DNA of 64,000 bases from Corynebacterium sp. (GTDB lineage Bacteria > Actinomycetota > Actinomycetes > Mycobacteriales > Mycobacteriaceae): NCBI RefSeq assembly GCF_030532325.1, contig NZ_JAUNLS010000003.1, positions 133,293 through 197,292 on the forward strand, read 5' to 3'. Within the stretch, counting starts at the first letter, position 1. Each line of letters starts with the position of its first letter. Positions 8,793 through 17,796 of the stretch are shown here, piece after piece. The translations under genes were made by a program, and so were the position numbers. The notes beneath the pieces are model-generated. The model ran no database searches. It was not told the DNA's origin and was given only the letters and a program-made list of their open reading frames with translations.

Positions 8793-11597
8793 ATGACGTA
8801 CCCACACTTGGAGCAGTTCCGCCGCAGCCTCTCGCACCCCTTGGATGACTTCCAGATTGCTGGATGCCAGGCGGTGGAGGACGGCTCCGGAGTCCTCGTC
8901 TGCGCGCCCACCGGAGCGGGCAAGACCATCGTGGGCGAATTCGCCGTCTCCCTGGCGCTGAGCCAGGGAACGCGCTGTTTTTATACCACCCCCATCAAGG
9001 CGTTGAGCAACCAGAAGTACCACGATCTCGTCGCCGTGCACGGCGAGGACGCCGTGGGGCTGCTCACCGGCGATGTCTCCATCAACTCACAGGCGGAGGT
9101 GGTTGTGATGACCACGGAGGTGCTACGCAACATGATTTACGCGGAGTCCGGTGCCCTTGACCGCCTCACCCACGTGGTCATGGATGAGATCCACTTCCTC
9201 GCGGACGCCTCCCGCGGCGCGGTGTGGGAGGAGGTCATTCTCAACCTCGAGGAACACGTCTCCATCATTGGGCTCTCCGCCACCGTGTCCAACTCCGAGG
9301 AGTTCGGCGAGTGGCTGAGCACCGTGCGCGGGGATACCCGCGTCATCGTCTCCGAGCACCGGCCCGTGCCGCTGGATCAGTGGATGATGATTGGCCGCAA
9401 GATCTACCCGCTCTTCGAGCCGGATTCCGGCGGGCAGGTCAACGCCGAGCTGGCCCGCCGGATCCGCAGGCTCGAGGCCGGGGATAGCGATAGCGGCGGT
9501 GGGCACTCCGCCTACCGCGAACACCGCGGCGGTTTTCGCGCCCGCGCACGCCACAAGGGCGGCTCACGCGAGTCCCGCAGCGGGGCACCCCGCCGCCAGG
9601 ACCGCTACCGCCCGCTGGGCAGGCCGGAGGTCATCCAGGCCCTGGAGGGCATGAACATGCTGCCGGCCATCACCTTCATCTTCTCGCGCGCGGGCTGTGA
9701 CGGCGCCCTCTACCAGTGCCTGCGCTCCCGCATGGTGCTCACTACCCAGGAGGAGGCGGAACAGATCAAGGCCATTGTGGACGCCGGCGTGGAGGGCATC
9801 CCGGAGGAGGACCTCAAGGTGCTCGACTTCAAGCGCTGGCGCGAGGCCTTAAGCCGCGGTTTTGCCGCCCACCACGCGGGCATGCTGCCGGCCTTCAGAC
9901 ACATCGTTGAGGACCTCTTTGTCCGCGGCCTGGTCCGCGCCGTCTTCGCCACCGAGACGCTGGCCCTGGGCATCAACATGCCGGCGCGCACGGTGGTGCT
10001 GGAAAAGCTCATTAAGTTCAACGGCGAGGCCCACGTGGATCTCACCCCCGGCCAGTACACGCAGCTCACCGGCCGCGCTGGGCGCCGCGGCATCGACACC
10101 ATGGGTAACGCCGTGGTGCAGTGGGCCCCAGCCATGGACCCCCAGGCGGTGGCGGGGCTTGCCTCCACGCGCACCTACCCGCTTATCTCCACCTTCGAGC
10201 CCGGCTACAACATGGCCATCAACCTGCTGGGCATGATGGGCTTCGAGGATTCGCTACGTCTGCTGGAGAAGTCCTTCGCGCAGTTCCAGGCAGACGGCTC
10301 CGTGGTCTCCGAGACCCGCGAAATCGAGCGCGCCGAGCACCGCGTGCGGGAGCTGCGCAGCCAGCTCGACGCCGCCCTCGAGTCGCTCGCTCCGCCGGTG
10401 CGGGACAATGAAAACGCCCGCGAGGTGCTCATGGACTACATCCGCCTGCGCCGCGAGCTTACGGCGGAGGAGAAGAAGGCGGTGGAAAGCAAGCGCAAGG
10501 AGCGCAACGCTGAGGTCACCGTGGTGCTCTCGCGCCTGCAGGTGGGCGATGTCATCGCCATCGCCGGCAAGAAGCGCCCCACGCTGGCGGTGGTCAACAC
10601 CCCCGCGAACCAGAAGGCGGATCCGCGTCCGTGGGTCACCACGGAGACCGGCTGGTCTGGCCGCATCGACTCCGAGGGCATTGCGAACCCGCCCATCAGT
10701 GTGGGCCACATGAAGCTGCCGCGCCACGTGCAGAAAAACCCGCGCCGCAACGCGAACTTCGTGGTGGAATCCTTCAAGCGTAACTCCTACCCGCGCCCGA
10801 AGAAGATGCGCATGACCCCGCGCACGCGCACCAACCACAAGGTGGGCGAGCTTCGCGACGCCATCCGCAACCACCCCGCGCACCGCTGGCCGGCCACCGA
10901 CCGCGAGCAGCTGGCGGGACTGGCCACTAAGCTGGCGCGCCGCGAGCGCGACCTGGCCAAGCTGGAGGCCACCGTCGAGCGCGCCACCGATACCCTTGGC
11001 CGCACCTTCGAGCGCATCGTGGATCTCCTTTCCGAGATGGACTACGTGGAGTTCGAGGGCTACGGCGAGGAGCGCGAGCCCGTCATCACCGACGAGGGAG
11101 AGCGCCTAGCGCAGATCCACTCGGAGTCCGATCTGCTCGTGGCCCAGTGCCTCAAGCGCGGTATTTGGAACGAGCTGGATCCCGCCGAGCTGGCCGGCGT
11201 GGCCTCCCTGTGCGTGTTCGAAAACCGCAAGGCCACGGGCGGGGAGCCGGAGGCGGCGACAGATGCCATGGCCGATGCCATGGAGGCCACCTGGCGCATC
11301 TACTCCGAGCTCACCGCCGACGAGCGCCGCCACCGCCTGCCCCAGACCCGCCAGCCGGAGCCCGGTTTTGCCCTGGCTATCCACCAGTGGACGGCCGGCG
11401 CCCCGCTGGCCTATTGCATGGCCGCAGCCAACGAGTCCGGCGCGGAGCTGACCCCCGGCGATTTCGTGCGTTGGTGCCGCCAGGTGGTGGATCTGCTCCA
11501 GCAGGTGGCCAAGACCGGCTACGAGGAGGAGATCCGCCGCAACGCCCGGCGCGCTATCGACGCCATCCAGCGCGGCGTGGTGGCCATCGGCGCCTAA
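8793..11597 (+). CDS. helY: Ski2-like DExH helicase HelY
   Basis: Superfamily 2 helicase of 934 residues, related to eukaryotic Ski2/Mtr4 RNA helicases. Walker A APTGAGKT lies at about 38-45, the DExH box reads MDEIHFLAD near 131, motif III is LSATVSN and motif VI is QLTGRAGRRGID near 430. The C-terminal part holds the helical domain typical of the family. Between motif III and the second RecA domain there is a basic, Arg/Gly/Ser-rich insertion (about 230-270) that may bind RNA. The tatA-tatC-helY order is conserved in actinobacteria. Confidence 0.9.
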   Translation: MTYPHLEQFRRSLSHPLDDFQIAGCQAVEDGSGVLVCAPTGAGKTIVGEFAVSLALSQGTRCFYTTPIKALSNQKYHDLVAVHGEDAVGLLTGDVSINSQAEVVVMTTEVLRNMIYAESGALDRLTHVVMDEIHFLADASRGAVWEEVILNLEEHVSIIGLSATVSNSEEFGEWLSTVRGDTRVIVSEHRPVPLDQWMMIGRKIYPLFEPDSGGQVNAELARRIRRLEAGDSDSGGGHSAYREHRGGFRARARHKGGSRESRSGAPRRQDRYRPLGRPEVIQALEGMNMLPAITFIFSRAGCDGALYQCLRSRMVLTTQEEAEQIKAIVDAGVEGIPEEDLKVLDFKRWREALSRGFAAHHAGMLPAFRHIVEDLFVRGLVRAVFATETLALGINMPARTVVLEKLIKFNGEAHVDLTPGQYTQLTGRAGRRGIDTMGNAVVQWAPAMDPQAVAGLASTRTYPLISTFEPGYNMAINLLGMMGFEDSLRLLEKSFAQFQADGSVVSETREIERAEHRVRELRSQLDAALESLAPPVRDNENAREVLMDYIRLRRELTAEEKKAVESKRKERNAEVTVVLSRLQVGDVIAIAGKKRPTLAVVNTPANQKADPRPWVTTETGWSGRIDSEGIANPPISVGHMKLPRHVQKNPRRNANFVVESFKRNSYPRPKKMRMTPRTRTNHKVGELRDAIRNHPAHRWPATDREQLAGLATKLARRERDLAKLEATVERATDTLGRTFERIVDLLSEMDYVEFEGYGEEREPVITDEGERLAQIHSESDLLVAQCLKRGIWNELDPAELAGVASLCVFENRKATGGEPEAATDAMADAMEATWRIYSELTADERRHRLPQTRQPEPGFALAIHQWTAGAPLAYCMAAANESGAELTPGDFVRWCRQVVDLLQQVAKTGYEEEIRRNARRAIDAIQRGVVAIGA

Positions 11598-11623
11598 GCA
11601 CAGGCACGCTCGCGCGGCGCGGG

Positions 11624-11629
11624 TATGCT
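11624..11629 (+). promoter_or_regulatory. -10 box of the dipeptidase gene (leaderless)
   Basis: TATGCT ends six bases before the ATG at 11636. There is no Shine-Dalgarno sequence, so the start is probably leaderless. Confidence 0.5.
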
Positions 11630-11635
11630 TGCCGC

Positions 11636-12763
11636 ATGAGTGAACTGGCAGAAACCTTCCCCTCCTCCGTCTATGCGCAGCGCCTGCAGCGCGCGAGCGA
11701 GATCGCGGCCCAGCAGGGCATCGACCTGCTCCTAGTGGGCACCGGAGCGGACTTCGCGTACCTCACCGGCTCGTGGATCTCCTCCCACGAGCGCCTCACG
11801 GCGCTGGTCATCGCCCCGGGCAGTGCGCCCGTCATCGTGGCTCCTGCGACCGATAACGCGTCGCTAGAGTCTTCCCCGGTGGGCGAGCTGGGCATCGAGA
11901 TCCGCGGCTGGCGCGATGGCGAAGATCCCTACGCGCTGGCCCTCAAGAAACAGGGGGAGGCCCAGCGCGTGGCGCTGGGAGCCTCGCTGACCGCGGATCA
12001 CGTGCTGCGCTTCCAGTCCATGCTCCCGCAGGCACGCTGGGAGCTGGCCACCCTCGCCTTATCCGAGCTCTTTAGCCGCAAGGACGCGGCGGAGATCGCC
12101 GAGCTACGTACTGCTGCCGCCGCCATCGACGCCGTGCACGAGGCCGTGCCGGGCCTACTGGTGCCAGGGAAGAGCGAAGCGGACGTGGCCACGCAGCTGC
12201 GCGAGCTGATCCTGCGCGAGCACGTCGAGGTGGACTTCATCATCGTCGGCGCCGGCCCTAACGGCGCGAATCCGCACTATGACTTTGGCCCGCGCGTGCT
12301 TGAGAAAGGCGATCCAGTGGTGGTGGACATCGGCGGCACGCTGGCCAGCGGCTATCACTCCGATTGCACCCGCACCTACGTGGTGGGCGGCGATATCGCC
12401 GCGGCACCGCAGGACTTCCAGGAGGCCTACGCGGTGCTCGAGAAGGCCCAGGCGGCCGGCCGCGCTATGGCGCGCCCCGGGGTCAGCGCCCAGGAGGTGG
12501 ACCGGGCCACCCGCCAGGTCATCGAGGAGGCCGGCTGGGGCGAGTACTACACCCACCGCACCGGCCACGGCATTGGCCTGTCCGGGCACGAGGAGCCCTA
12601 CGTCATCGAGGGCAACGAGATGGTGTTGGAGGAGGACATGGCCTTTTCCATCGAGCCGGGCATCTACGTGCCAGGCAAGTGGGGGATGCGCCTGGAGGAC
12701 ATCGTGATCACCACCTCGCAGGGCTGCGAGTCCCTCAATGTCTGCCCGCGGGAGGTGCGTTAA
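11636..12763 (+). CDS. pepQ: M24-family Xaa-Pro dipeptidase/aminopeptidase
   Basis: Cytoplasmic metallopeptidase of 375 residues that releases N-terminal residues before proline. The N-terminal creatinase-like domain spans about 1-145. The pita-bread catalytic domain shows the five metal ligands: Asp in VVDIGGT, Asp in SDCTRTY, His in HRTGHGIGLSGHE, Glu in SIEPGIY and Glu in RLEDIVI. The start at 11636 follows a leaderless -10 box. The frame stays open far upstream inside helY, which is coincidental. The downstream reductase start overlaps its TAA by one base. Confidence 0.88.
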   Translation: MSELAETFPSSVYAQRLQRASEIAAQQGIDLLLVGTGADFAYLTGSWISSHERLTALVIAPGSAPVIVAPATDNASLESSPVGELGIEIRGWRDGEDPYALALKKQGEAQRVALGASLTADHVLRFQSMLPQARWELATLALSELFSRKDAAEIAELRTAAAAIDAVHEAVPGLLVPGKSEADVATQLRELILREHVEVDFIIVGAGPNGANPHYDFGPRVLEKGDPVVVDIGGTLASGYHSDCTRTYVVGGDIAAAPQDFQEAYAVLEKAQAAGRAMARPGVSAQEVDRATRQVIEEAGWGEYYTHRTGHGIGLSGHEEPYVIEGNEMVLEEDMAFSIEPGIYVPGKWGMRLEDIVITTSQGCESLNVCPREVR

Positions 12764-13509
12764 TGGGTGCCTTGCTCGTTCTCGGCGGGCGCAGCGACAT
12801 CGGCGGCGAGCTGGCCCTGCGCCTAGCCCCGGGCCGCCCAGTGGTGCTCGCCGCGCGCGGCGGCCATGGTATGGAGGCCATCACGGCACGGCTGCGGTCT
12901 GCCGGCGCCACCGAGGTACATACGCTGGACTTTGATGCGAGGGACGTCGCCAAGCACCGTGAGCTCGTGGAACGCGCACACTCCAAGGCCGGCGAGATCA
13001 CCACGGCGGTGGTGGCCTTCGGCATCCTAGGCGAGCAGGAACGCGCCGAGCGCGACGAAGCCCACGCCTATGACATCGCGGTGGTTGATTACGCCGCGCA
13101 GGTCTCCATGCTCACCGTGCTGGCGGACGTCATGCGGCGCGGGCACATCGTGGCCTTTTCTTCCATCGCGGGGTGGCGCGCGCGGCGGGCCAACTACGTC
13201 TACGGCTCCACCAAGGCCGGGCTGGATTCCTTCTGCCAGGGCCTCGCTGATCGCCTGCACGGCAGCCCGCTGGCGCTGATCACCGCGCGGCCTGGGTTTG
13301 TGATCGGCTCGATGACCACGGGTATGAAGCCGGCGCCGCTATCGGTGACTCCGGACGTGGTGGCTGAGGCAGTGGCCAACGCCATCCATTCCGATGCCGC
13401 CCGCAGCACCCCGCGCAGTAGGACCCTGTGGATCCCGCGCGCCCTGCAGGCGCTGGCCTGGGTGATGCGCTGCGTGCCGCGGCCGGTGTGGCGGCACATG
13501 CCGCGCTAG
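12763..13509 (+). CDS. DprE2-like short-chain dehydrogenase/reductase (Rv2073c type)
   Basis: Short-chain dehydrogenase of 248 residues with an N-terminal nucleotide-binding loop (VLGGRSDIGGELA), the catalytic Ser in AFSSIAG and the YxxxK motif in YVYGSTKAG. It resembles DprE2, which with DprE1 makes decaprenyl-phospho-arabinose, and more closely its paralogue next to the helY/pepE region of mycobacteria. The substrate is therefore uncertain, and a cell-wall arabinan role is only an inference. It is coupled to the dipeptidase gene by TAATG and its 3' end overlaps the convergent CobG-like gene by four bases. Confidence 0.7.
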   Translation: MGALLVLGGRSDIGGELALRLAPGRPVVLAARGGHGMEAITARLRSAGATEVHTLDFDARDVAKHRELVERAHSKAGEITTAVVAFGILGEQERAERDEAHAYDIAVVDYAAQVSMLTVLADVMRRGHIVAFSSIAGWRARRANYVYGSTKAGLDSFCQGLADRLHGSPLALITARPGFVIGSMTTGMKPAPLSVTPDVVAEAVANAIHSDAARSTPRSRTLWIPRALQALAWVMRCVPRPVWRHMPR

Positions 13510-14084
13510 TCCGCCAGCAGCGGGGAATTGATGTCGAAGATGAAGCCGCGGGGTGCCAGTACGCGCAGAACCACCTCGGCGTCGCCCTCGGCAAGGTCGT
13601 GGAAGATGAGTCCGCGCCACGGGGTGATGCTGATCGGCACCTCCAGGTGAGCGATGAGCTCCGCGTACTCGGCGGGAAGCAACCCGCGGTGCAGCCCGGC
13701 GCCGAGGTCCACCCGCCCGGCGGTGGTGCGGTCCGCCAGCCAGCCGATGGGCATCGCCTCGGCAGCGGGCCCGGCCGGGTTGGTGCCAGTGGGCGGTTGT
13801 GCGGTAGGGGTGCTGCTGTGAAGTACCAGCCTGCCGGGTGTGCTGCCGGCGTCCTCGCTGCGCGCATCAGGGAAGAGCGCCTCCTCGAGGGCCGCGTGCG
13901 CGGCGGCGGAATCGCGCAGGTTGTGCAGGGCGGCGGCGCGCTCGTGCTCGAGGTGAATGTGGGCGTCAGCGAAGTCGCGCGCGGCGCGCGCCAGGGCCGC
14001 CCACGCCGAGGGAGCCACGAGGCCGTCGGTGGGGTAGAAGCGCAGCGCGGGCTGCTGCGCGGGCTGGTCTGGGCTGAAACTCAT
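13506..14084 (-). CDS. Truncated CobG/nitrite-sulfite reductase-like protein (remnant)
   Basis: 192-residue protein that resembles the first half of CobG (precorrin-3B synthase) and of siroheme sulfite/nitrite reductases. The stretch IGWLADRTTAGRVDLGAGLHRG and then ITPWRGLIFHDLAEGD match the ferredoxin-like half-domain, and the chain stops at FDINSPLLAD. In the family, the Cys residues that bind the [4Fe-4S] cluster and siroheme come right after this point, so they are missing here. It has its own leaderless promoter and an unbroken frame, so it may be expressed. No other cobalamin gene is nearby. Confidence 0.6.
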   Translation of the reverse strand: MSFSPDQPAQQPALRFYPTDGLVAPSAWAALARAARDFADAHIHLEHERAAALHNLRDSAAAHAALEEALFPDARSEDAGSTPGRLVLHSSTPTAQPPTGTNPAGPAAEAMPIGWLADRTTAGRVDLGAGLHRGLLPAEYAELIAHLEVPISITPWRGLIFHDLAEGDAEVVLRVLAPRGFIFDINSPLLAD

Positions 14085-14091
14085 GGCGAAT

Positions 14092-14097
14092 AGTCTA
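14092..14097 (-). promoter_or_regulatory. -10 box of the CobG-like gene (leaderless)
   Basis: On the minus strand TAGACT lies seven bases before the ATG that starts at 14084. Confidence 0.45.
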
Positions 14098-14136
14098 GCC
14101 GGGGCGGGTTGTCAGCCACGTGTCAGCGTGAGTTAG

Positions 14137-14142
14137 TACTGT
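14137..14142 (+). promoter_or_regulatory. -10 box of fxsA (leaderless)
   Basis: TACTGT lies seven bases before the ATG at 14150. This favours 14150 over the in-frame GTG at 14141, which overlaps the box. Confidence 0.45.
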
Positions 14143-14149
14143 GTTGGCT

Positions 14150-14704
14150 ATGCCCTTCGTACTATTTTTCGCCTACATCTTCCTAGAAACGCTCGCCTTC
14201 TGGGCAGTGGCTAACTGGATTGGAGTTTTGTGGGCAGTCCTCGCGCTGTTTATCACGATGTTCTTCGGCATGAGCATCGCTGGCCTGGAGGTGCGCCGCA
14301 TCATGTCTCGTGGTGTCACCCAAACCGCCGAGGGCGTCTACGTGGTCACCGACCCCACGCCCGGCAAGACCGCCGGCAACGTAGGCCTAACCATGGTGGG
14401 CGGCATCCTGCTCTCCCTGCCGGGCTTTGTCTCTACCATCGTGGGCTTGCTGCTCATCTTCGCGCCCACCCGCGCGCTCATTCGCGCGATTTTGGCGGCC
14501 TCGCTTTACCGCAAGATTGAGAACATGGGCGTGCGCATCTTCGAGGCCTCTCCCATGGCCCAACACCGCGATAACTATGGCTCCTTCGGCAGCAGCGCTG
14601 CTCAACCCGGCGGGGCGGATGGGGACCTTGTGATCGATGAGGAGGAGATCCGCCGCTGGTCGGACTCCGTGCGCCCGGAGGACTTCGGGGACGGTCAGAA
14701 GTAG
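14150..14704 (+). CDS. fxsA: FxsA-family membrane protein
   Basis: Inner-membrane protein of 184 residues. Two N-terminal helices (about 1-42, FVLFFAYIFLETLAFWAV and a second hydrophobic run) and one or two later helices (about 80-110) match the FxsA fold; in E. coli overproduction relieves F-plasmid exclusion of phage T7, but the native role is unknown. A soluble acidic tail follows. The stop overlaps the GTG start of lnt by one base, so the two are translationally coupled. The start at 14150 is set by the leaderless -10 box. Confidence 0.8.
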   Translation: MPFVLFFAYIFLETLAFWAVANWIGVLWAVLALFITMFFGMSIAGLEVRRIMSRGVTQTAEGVYVVTDPTPGKTAGNVGLTMVGGILLSLPGFVSTIVGLLLIFAPTRALIRAILAASLYRKIENMGVRIFEASPMAQHRDNYGSFGSSAAQPGGADGDLVIDEEEIRRWSDSVRPEDFGDGQK

Positions 14705-16254
14705 TGGGGGAGCTCATCGCACGCCTTGCCCTCGCCGCTGCCGGCGGGGGCTTGGCCTTTCTGTCCGTAGAACCGCGCGGTTGGTGGCAGGCCGGTGTCA
14801 TCGGCACGGCACTGCTCATGGCCGCGCTGTTGCCCGCCTGGGGCAAGCCGCGCCAGCTTTCCCTGTGGGGCGGCGCGCTTGTCGCCTTCGCACATTCCCT
14901 GGTGCTGTATCTGCTCTCACTGCCCTGGATCGGGGAGCTGGTGGGGGCGATGCCCTACATTGCCCTGTCTTTCTTCCTGGCGCTCTACAGCCTGATCTTG
15001 GGCGCGGGCGGCGCGGCGCTACTGAGGCTGCGCTGGGGTTTTGTGGCCTTTCCGGCTTTCTACGTCGCGGTGGAGATGCTGCGCTCCTCGGTTCCCTTCG
15101 GCGGATTCTCCTGGGTGCGCCTGGCCTGGGGCCAGATCGAGGGCCCGCTGGCCAACCTCGCGCCCTGGGGAGGGCCGGCGCTCATCACCTTCGCCACGGT
15201 GTGCATCGCCGCCGGCTTCGTGGGCCTGGCCACCCGGGGCATCGCCCAGCGCGCAGTGGCCCTGGTGCTCATCGCACTGCCTTTGGGCGCTGGCCTGCTG
15301 GCGGCGCTGGGGATCAACCGGCCGGAGGCCACCACCGGCCAGGTCGAGGTGGCTGCCGTGCAGGGCAACGTACCCCGCATGGGCCTGGACTTTGCCGCCC
15401 AGCGGCGCGCGGTTTTGGACAACCACGTCAAGGTCACCGAGCAGGCCGCCGCGCGAGGGGAGAGGCCGGACATCGTCATCTGGCCGGAAAACGCCTCCGA
15501 TATCAACCCCTTCGCCAACCCGGATGCCCGCCAGCTTATTGACGCCGCCGCGGCCCACATCGCCGCCCCCATCCTCGTGGGCACCCTGACCCACGACGCC
15601 GTGGGCGCGCGCAACACCATGCAGGTTTTCAACCCGGACGGCACCGCCGGCGAGCACCACTACAAGAAGTACCTGCAGCCCTTCGGCGAGACCATGCCCA
15701 TGCGCGAGTTCTTCCGCACGTTCACTGATCTGGTGGATCTGGCCGGGGACTTCAAGCCGGGCGACGGGCCCGGTGTGGTGGCCATGGGGGACTACCGCGT
15801 GGGCGTGGCCACCTGCTACGAGGTGTCCTTCGATCAGGCCTTCCGATCCTCGATTAAAAACGGCGCCACTATCCTGGCCACGCCGACCAACAACGCCACC
15901 TTCGGTTACTCAGACATGACCTACCAGCAGCTCGCCATGAGCCGCCTGCGCGCGATAGAAACGGACCGCGCTGTGGTGGTGGCGGCCACCTCCGGTGTCT
16001 CGGCCATCGTCCACCCCGATGGAGGGGTGAGCCAGCACAGCGAAATCTTCGAGCCGAAATACCTTTCTGAGACCCTGCCGCTGCGTGATTCCGTGACCTT
16101 TGCGGTGCGGTATGGTTCGCTCATGCAGTGGGCACTCGCTATCATTGGAGCAGTCTGTGCGCTGTATGCCGTGGTTCTTAGCCGCGTCAAGCGCTCACCC
16201 AAGAACCGCGCCCAGCGCTCACCCAAGAACACTGATGAGGAGCTAAAACTGTGA
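14704..16254 (+). CDS. lnt: Apolipoprotein N-acyltransferase Lnt (Ppm2)
   Basis: Membrane enzyme of 516 residues that N-acylates the lipid-modified Cys of lipoproteins. Several membrane helices fill about 1-205, then a nitrilase-fold domain carries the catalytic triad: Glu in VIWPENAS, Lys in HHYKKYLQPFGE and Cys in VATCYEVSF. A final helix lies near 480. In M. tuberculosis this domain is fused to Ppm1 in one protein; in corynebacteria they are separate, as here. Start GTG 14704 overlaps the fxsA stop, and the end overlaps ppm1 as GTGA. Confidence 0.9.
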   Translation: MGELIARLALAAAGGGLAFLSVEPRGWWQAGVIGTALLMAALLPAWGKPRQLSLWGGALVAFAHSLVLYLLSLPWIGELVGAMPYIALSFFLALYSLILGAGGAALLRLRWGFVAFPAFYVAVEMLRSSVPFGGFSWVRLAWGQIEGPLANLAPWGGPALITFATVCIAAGFVGLATRGIAQRAVALVLIALPLGAGLLAALGINRPEATTGQVEVAAVQGNVPRMGLDFAAQRRAVLDNHVKVTEQAAARGERPDIVIWPENASDINPFANPDARQLIDAAAAHIAAPILVGTLTHDAVGARNTMQVFNPDGTAGEHHYKKYLQPFGETMPMREFFRTFTDLVDLAGDFKPGDGPGVVAMGDYRVGVATCYEVSFDQAFRSSIKNGATILATPTNNATFGYSDMTYQQLAMSRLRAIETDRAVVVAATSGVSAIVHPDGGVSQHSEIFEPKYLSETLPLRDSVTFAVRYGSLMQWALAIIGAVCALYAVVLSRVKRSPKNRAQRSPKNTDEELKL

Positions 16255-17144
16255 GCACAACCAGCGAATCCACCCTGGTCATCATCCCTACCTACAACGA
16301 GATTGAGAATCTCCCGTTGATTACCGGCCGCGTCCGCAAGGCCACGCCAGAGGTGGACATCCTCATCGTCGACGATAACTCCCCGGACGGCACCGGCCAG
16401 GCCGCGGATGAGCTGGCGGCTGCCGACGATCACCTCCACGTCCTGCACCGCGAGGGCAAGGGCGGCCTGCTGGGCGCCTACATCGCCGGCTTCGAGTGGG
16501 GCCTGGACAAGGGATACCAGGTGCTCTGCGAGATGGACGCTGACGGCTCCCACGCCCCGGAGCAGCTGCACCTGCTGCTCGAGGAGATCGATAAGGGCGC
16601 CGATCTGGTCATCGGCTCGCGCTACGTGCCCGGCGGCGAGACTGTCAACTGGCCGGCCAACCGCGAGCTGCTCTCGCGCCTGGGCAACAAGTACATCTCC
16701 GTGGCCCTGGGCGCCGGCATCAATGACATGACCGCCGGCTACCGCGCCTTCCGCCGCGAGCTGCTGGAGCACCTCGACTTCGAGGATCTCTCCAAGGCCG
16801 GCTACATCTTCCAGGTGGACGTGGCCTTCCGCGCCATCAAGGACGGCTTCGACGTGCGCGAGGTGCCCATCACCTTCACCGAGCGCGAGCTGGGCGAGTC
16901 CAAACTGGATGGTTCCTTTGTCAAGGATTCCCTGCTGGAGGTCACCAAGTGGGGAGTGGCGCACCGCTCCGAGCAGGCCAAGGATCTAGCTGAGGGAGTG
17001 TCTTCCTTTGTCGCCCACGAGGTCAAGGATGGTTCCCTGAAGAAGGCCAAGGAGCAGGCATCCTCCGCACTGGCCTGGACTGGCGACTTCCTCAGCGAGG
17101 TTAAGAACCTGGTGGAGCACAAGCTCAAGGGCAACAAGAAGTAG
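16251..17144 (+). CDS. ppm1: Polyprenol monophosphomannose synthase Ppm1
   Basis: GT2-family glycosyltransferase that makes polyprenyl-phosphate-mannose from GDP-mannose; this donor serves lipomannan/lipoarabinomannan elongation and protein O-mannosylation. The GT-A motifs are VIIPTYNEIENLPLI, ILIVDDNSPDGTG and MDADGSHAPEQL (metal-binding Asp). The 297 residues exceed the usual 240-260: after about 240 there is a charged, helical Lys/Glu-rich tail (SLKKAKEQASSALAW) that is not part of the catalytic domain. It is coupled to lnt, and a strong terminator follows. Confidence 0.92.
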   Translation: MSTTSESTLVIIPTYNEIENLPLITGRVRKATPEVDILIVDDNSPDGTGQAADELAAADDHLHVLHREGKGGLLGAYIAGFEWGLDKGYQVLCEMDADGSHAPEQLHLLLEEIDKGADLVIGSRYVPGGETVNWPANRELLSRLGNKYISVALGAGINDMTAGYRAFRRELLEHLDFEDLSKAGYIFQVDVAFRAIKDGFDVREVPITFTERELGESKLDGSFVKDSLLEVTKWGVAHRSEQAKDLAEGVSSFVAHEVKDGSLKKAKEQASSALAWTGDFLSEVKNLVEHKLKGNKK

Positions 17145-17172
17145 CCAGCGCCGCGTCATGTGGGCCGAAAGA

Positions 17173-17209
17173 AACCCCCAACCACTTCGCGCTGGAGTGG
17201 TTGGGGGTT
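17173..17209. terminator. Bidirectional terminator between ppm1 and rbpA
   Basis: A perfect 14-bp stem (17173-17186 with 17196-17209) around a nine-base loop lies between the two convergent genes. The outer AA/TT ends give short T-runs on both strands. Confidence 0.85.
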
Positions 17210-17249
17210 GTCTTATGCGGACTGCTGCCCGGACGGCCGGTACAGTGAC

Positions 17250-17627
17250 TTAGTTCTCGGCGTTCTCCTGCTGCTCCTTGAGCAGGCGGGCGGCAGAGCG
17301 GCGGCGGGAGCGCAGGTGCTCGATGCGCTCGCTGAGCAGCTCGTCAAGCTCCTCGATGGAACGGCGCTCGCGCAGCATGTCCCAGTGGGTGCGCGGCGGC
17401 TTGGTGGGCTTGGACTCCACGCCCTCGCCCTCGACGAGGGTGCCCAGCTTGCCGTTCTTGCACATCCATTCCTCGGGGATCTCGGCATCATCGGCAAACG
17501 GCACCTCGTAGATGTCACCGTCTTCGGTGCGGTACTTCACCATCTGGCGCGGTGCCAGATCGTGGTCACGGTCGGTTTCGTAGCTCACCGCACCCATACG
17601 GCTACCACGCAGTACGCGATCTGCCAT
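17250..17627 (-). CDS. rbpA: RNA polymerase-binding protein RbpA
   Basis: Actinobacterial transcription activator of 125 residues that binds RNA polymerase and the housekeeping sigma factor and stabilises the open complex. The N-terminal segment MADRVLRGSRMGAVSYE, the core domain (about 25-75) and the C-terminal sigma-interaction segment (THWDMLRERRSIEELDELL) match the family. The start ATG at 17627 has AAAAGGATG upstream. It stands alone and converges on ppm1. Confidence 0.93.
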   Translation of the reverse strand: MADRVLRGSRMGAVSYETDRDHDLAPRQMVKYRTEDGDIYEVPFADDAEIPEEWMCKNGKLGTLVEGEGVESKPTKPPRTHWDMLRERRSIEELDELLSERIEHLRSRRRSAARLLKEQQENAEN

Positions 17628-17783
17628 GCAACATCATCCTTTTCCAGCTCAGTGACAATCAATGACACAATGACAACAGGGAAGACTCGGGGGAGAGAAA
17701 CCTCACCCAAAGAACTAATAGTATAACGAAATGACTGTGGGCTTTGTTCCCGGGTGCCCTTTTCCCTGCGCAGGCTCATGGGC

Positions 17784-17789
17784 TAGAGT
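17784..17789 (+). promoter_or_regulatory. -10 box of the zinc-finger-like gene (leaderless)
   Basis: TAGAGT lies seven bases before GTG 17797. This supports 17797 as a leaderless start rather than an upstream in-frame codon. Confidence 0.45.
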
Positions 17790-17796
17790 GTGGAGA

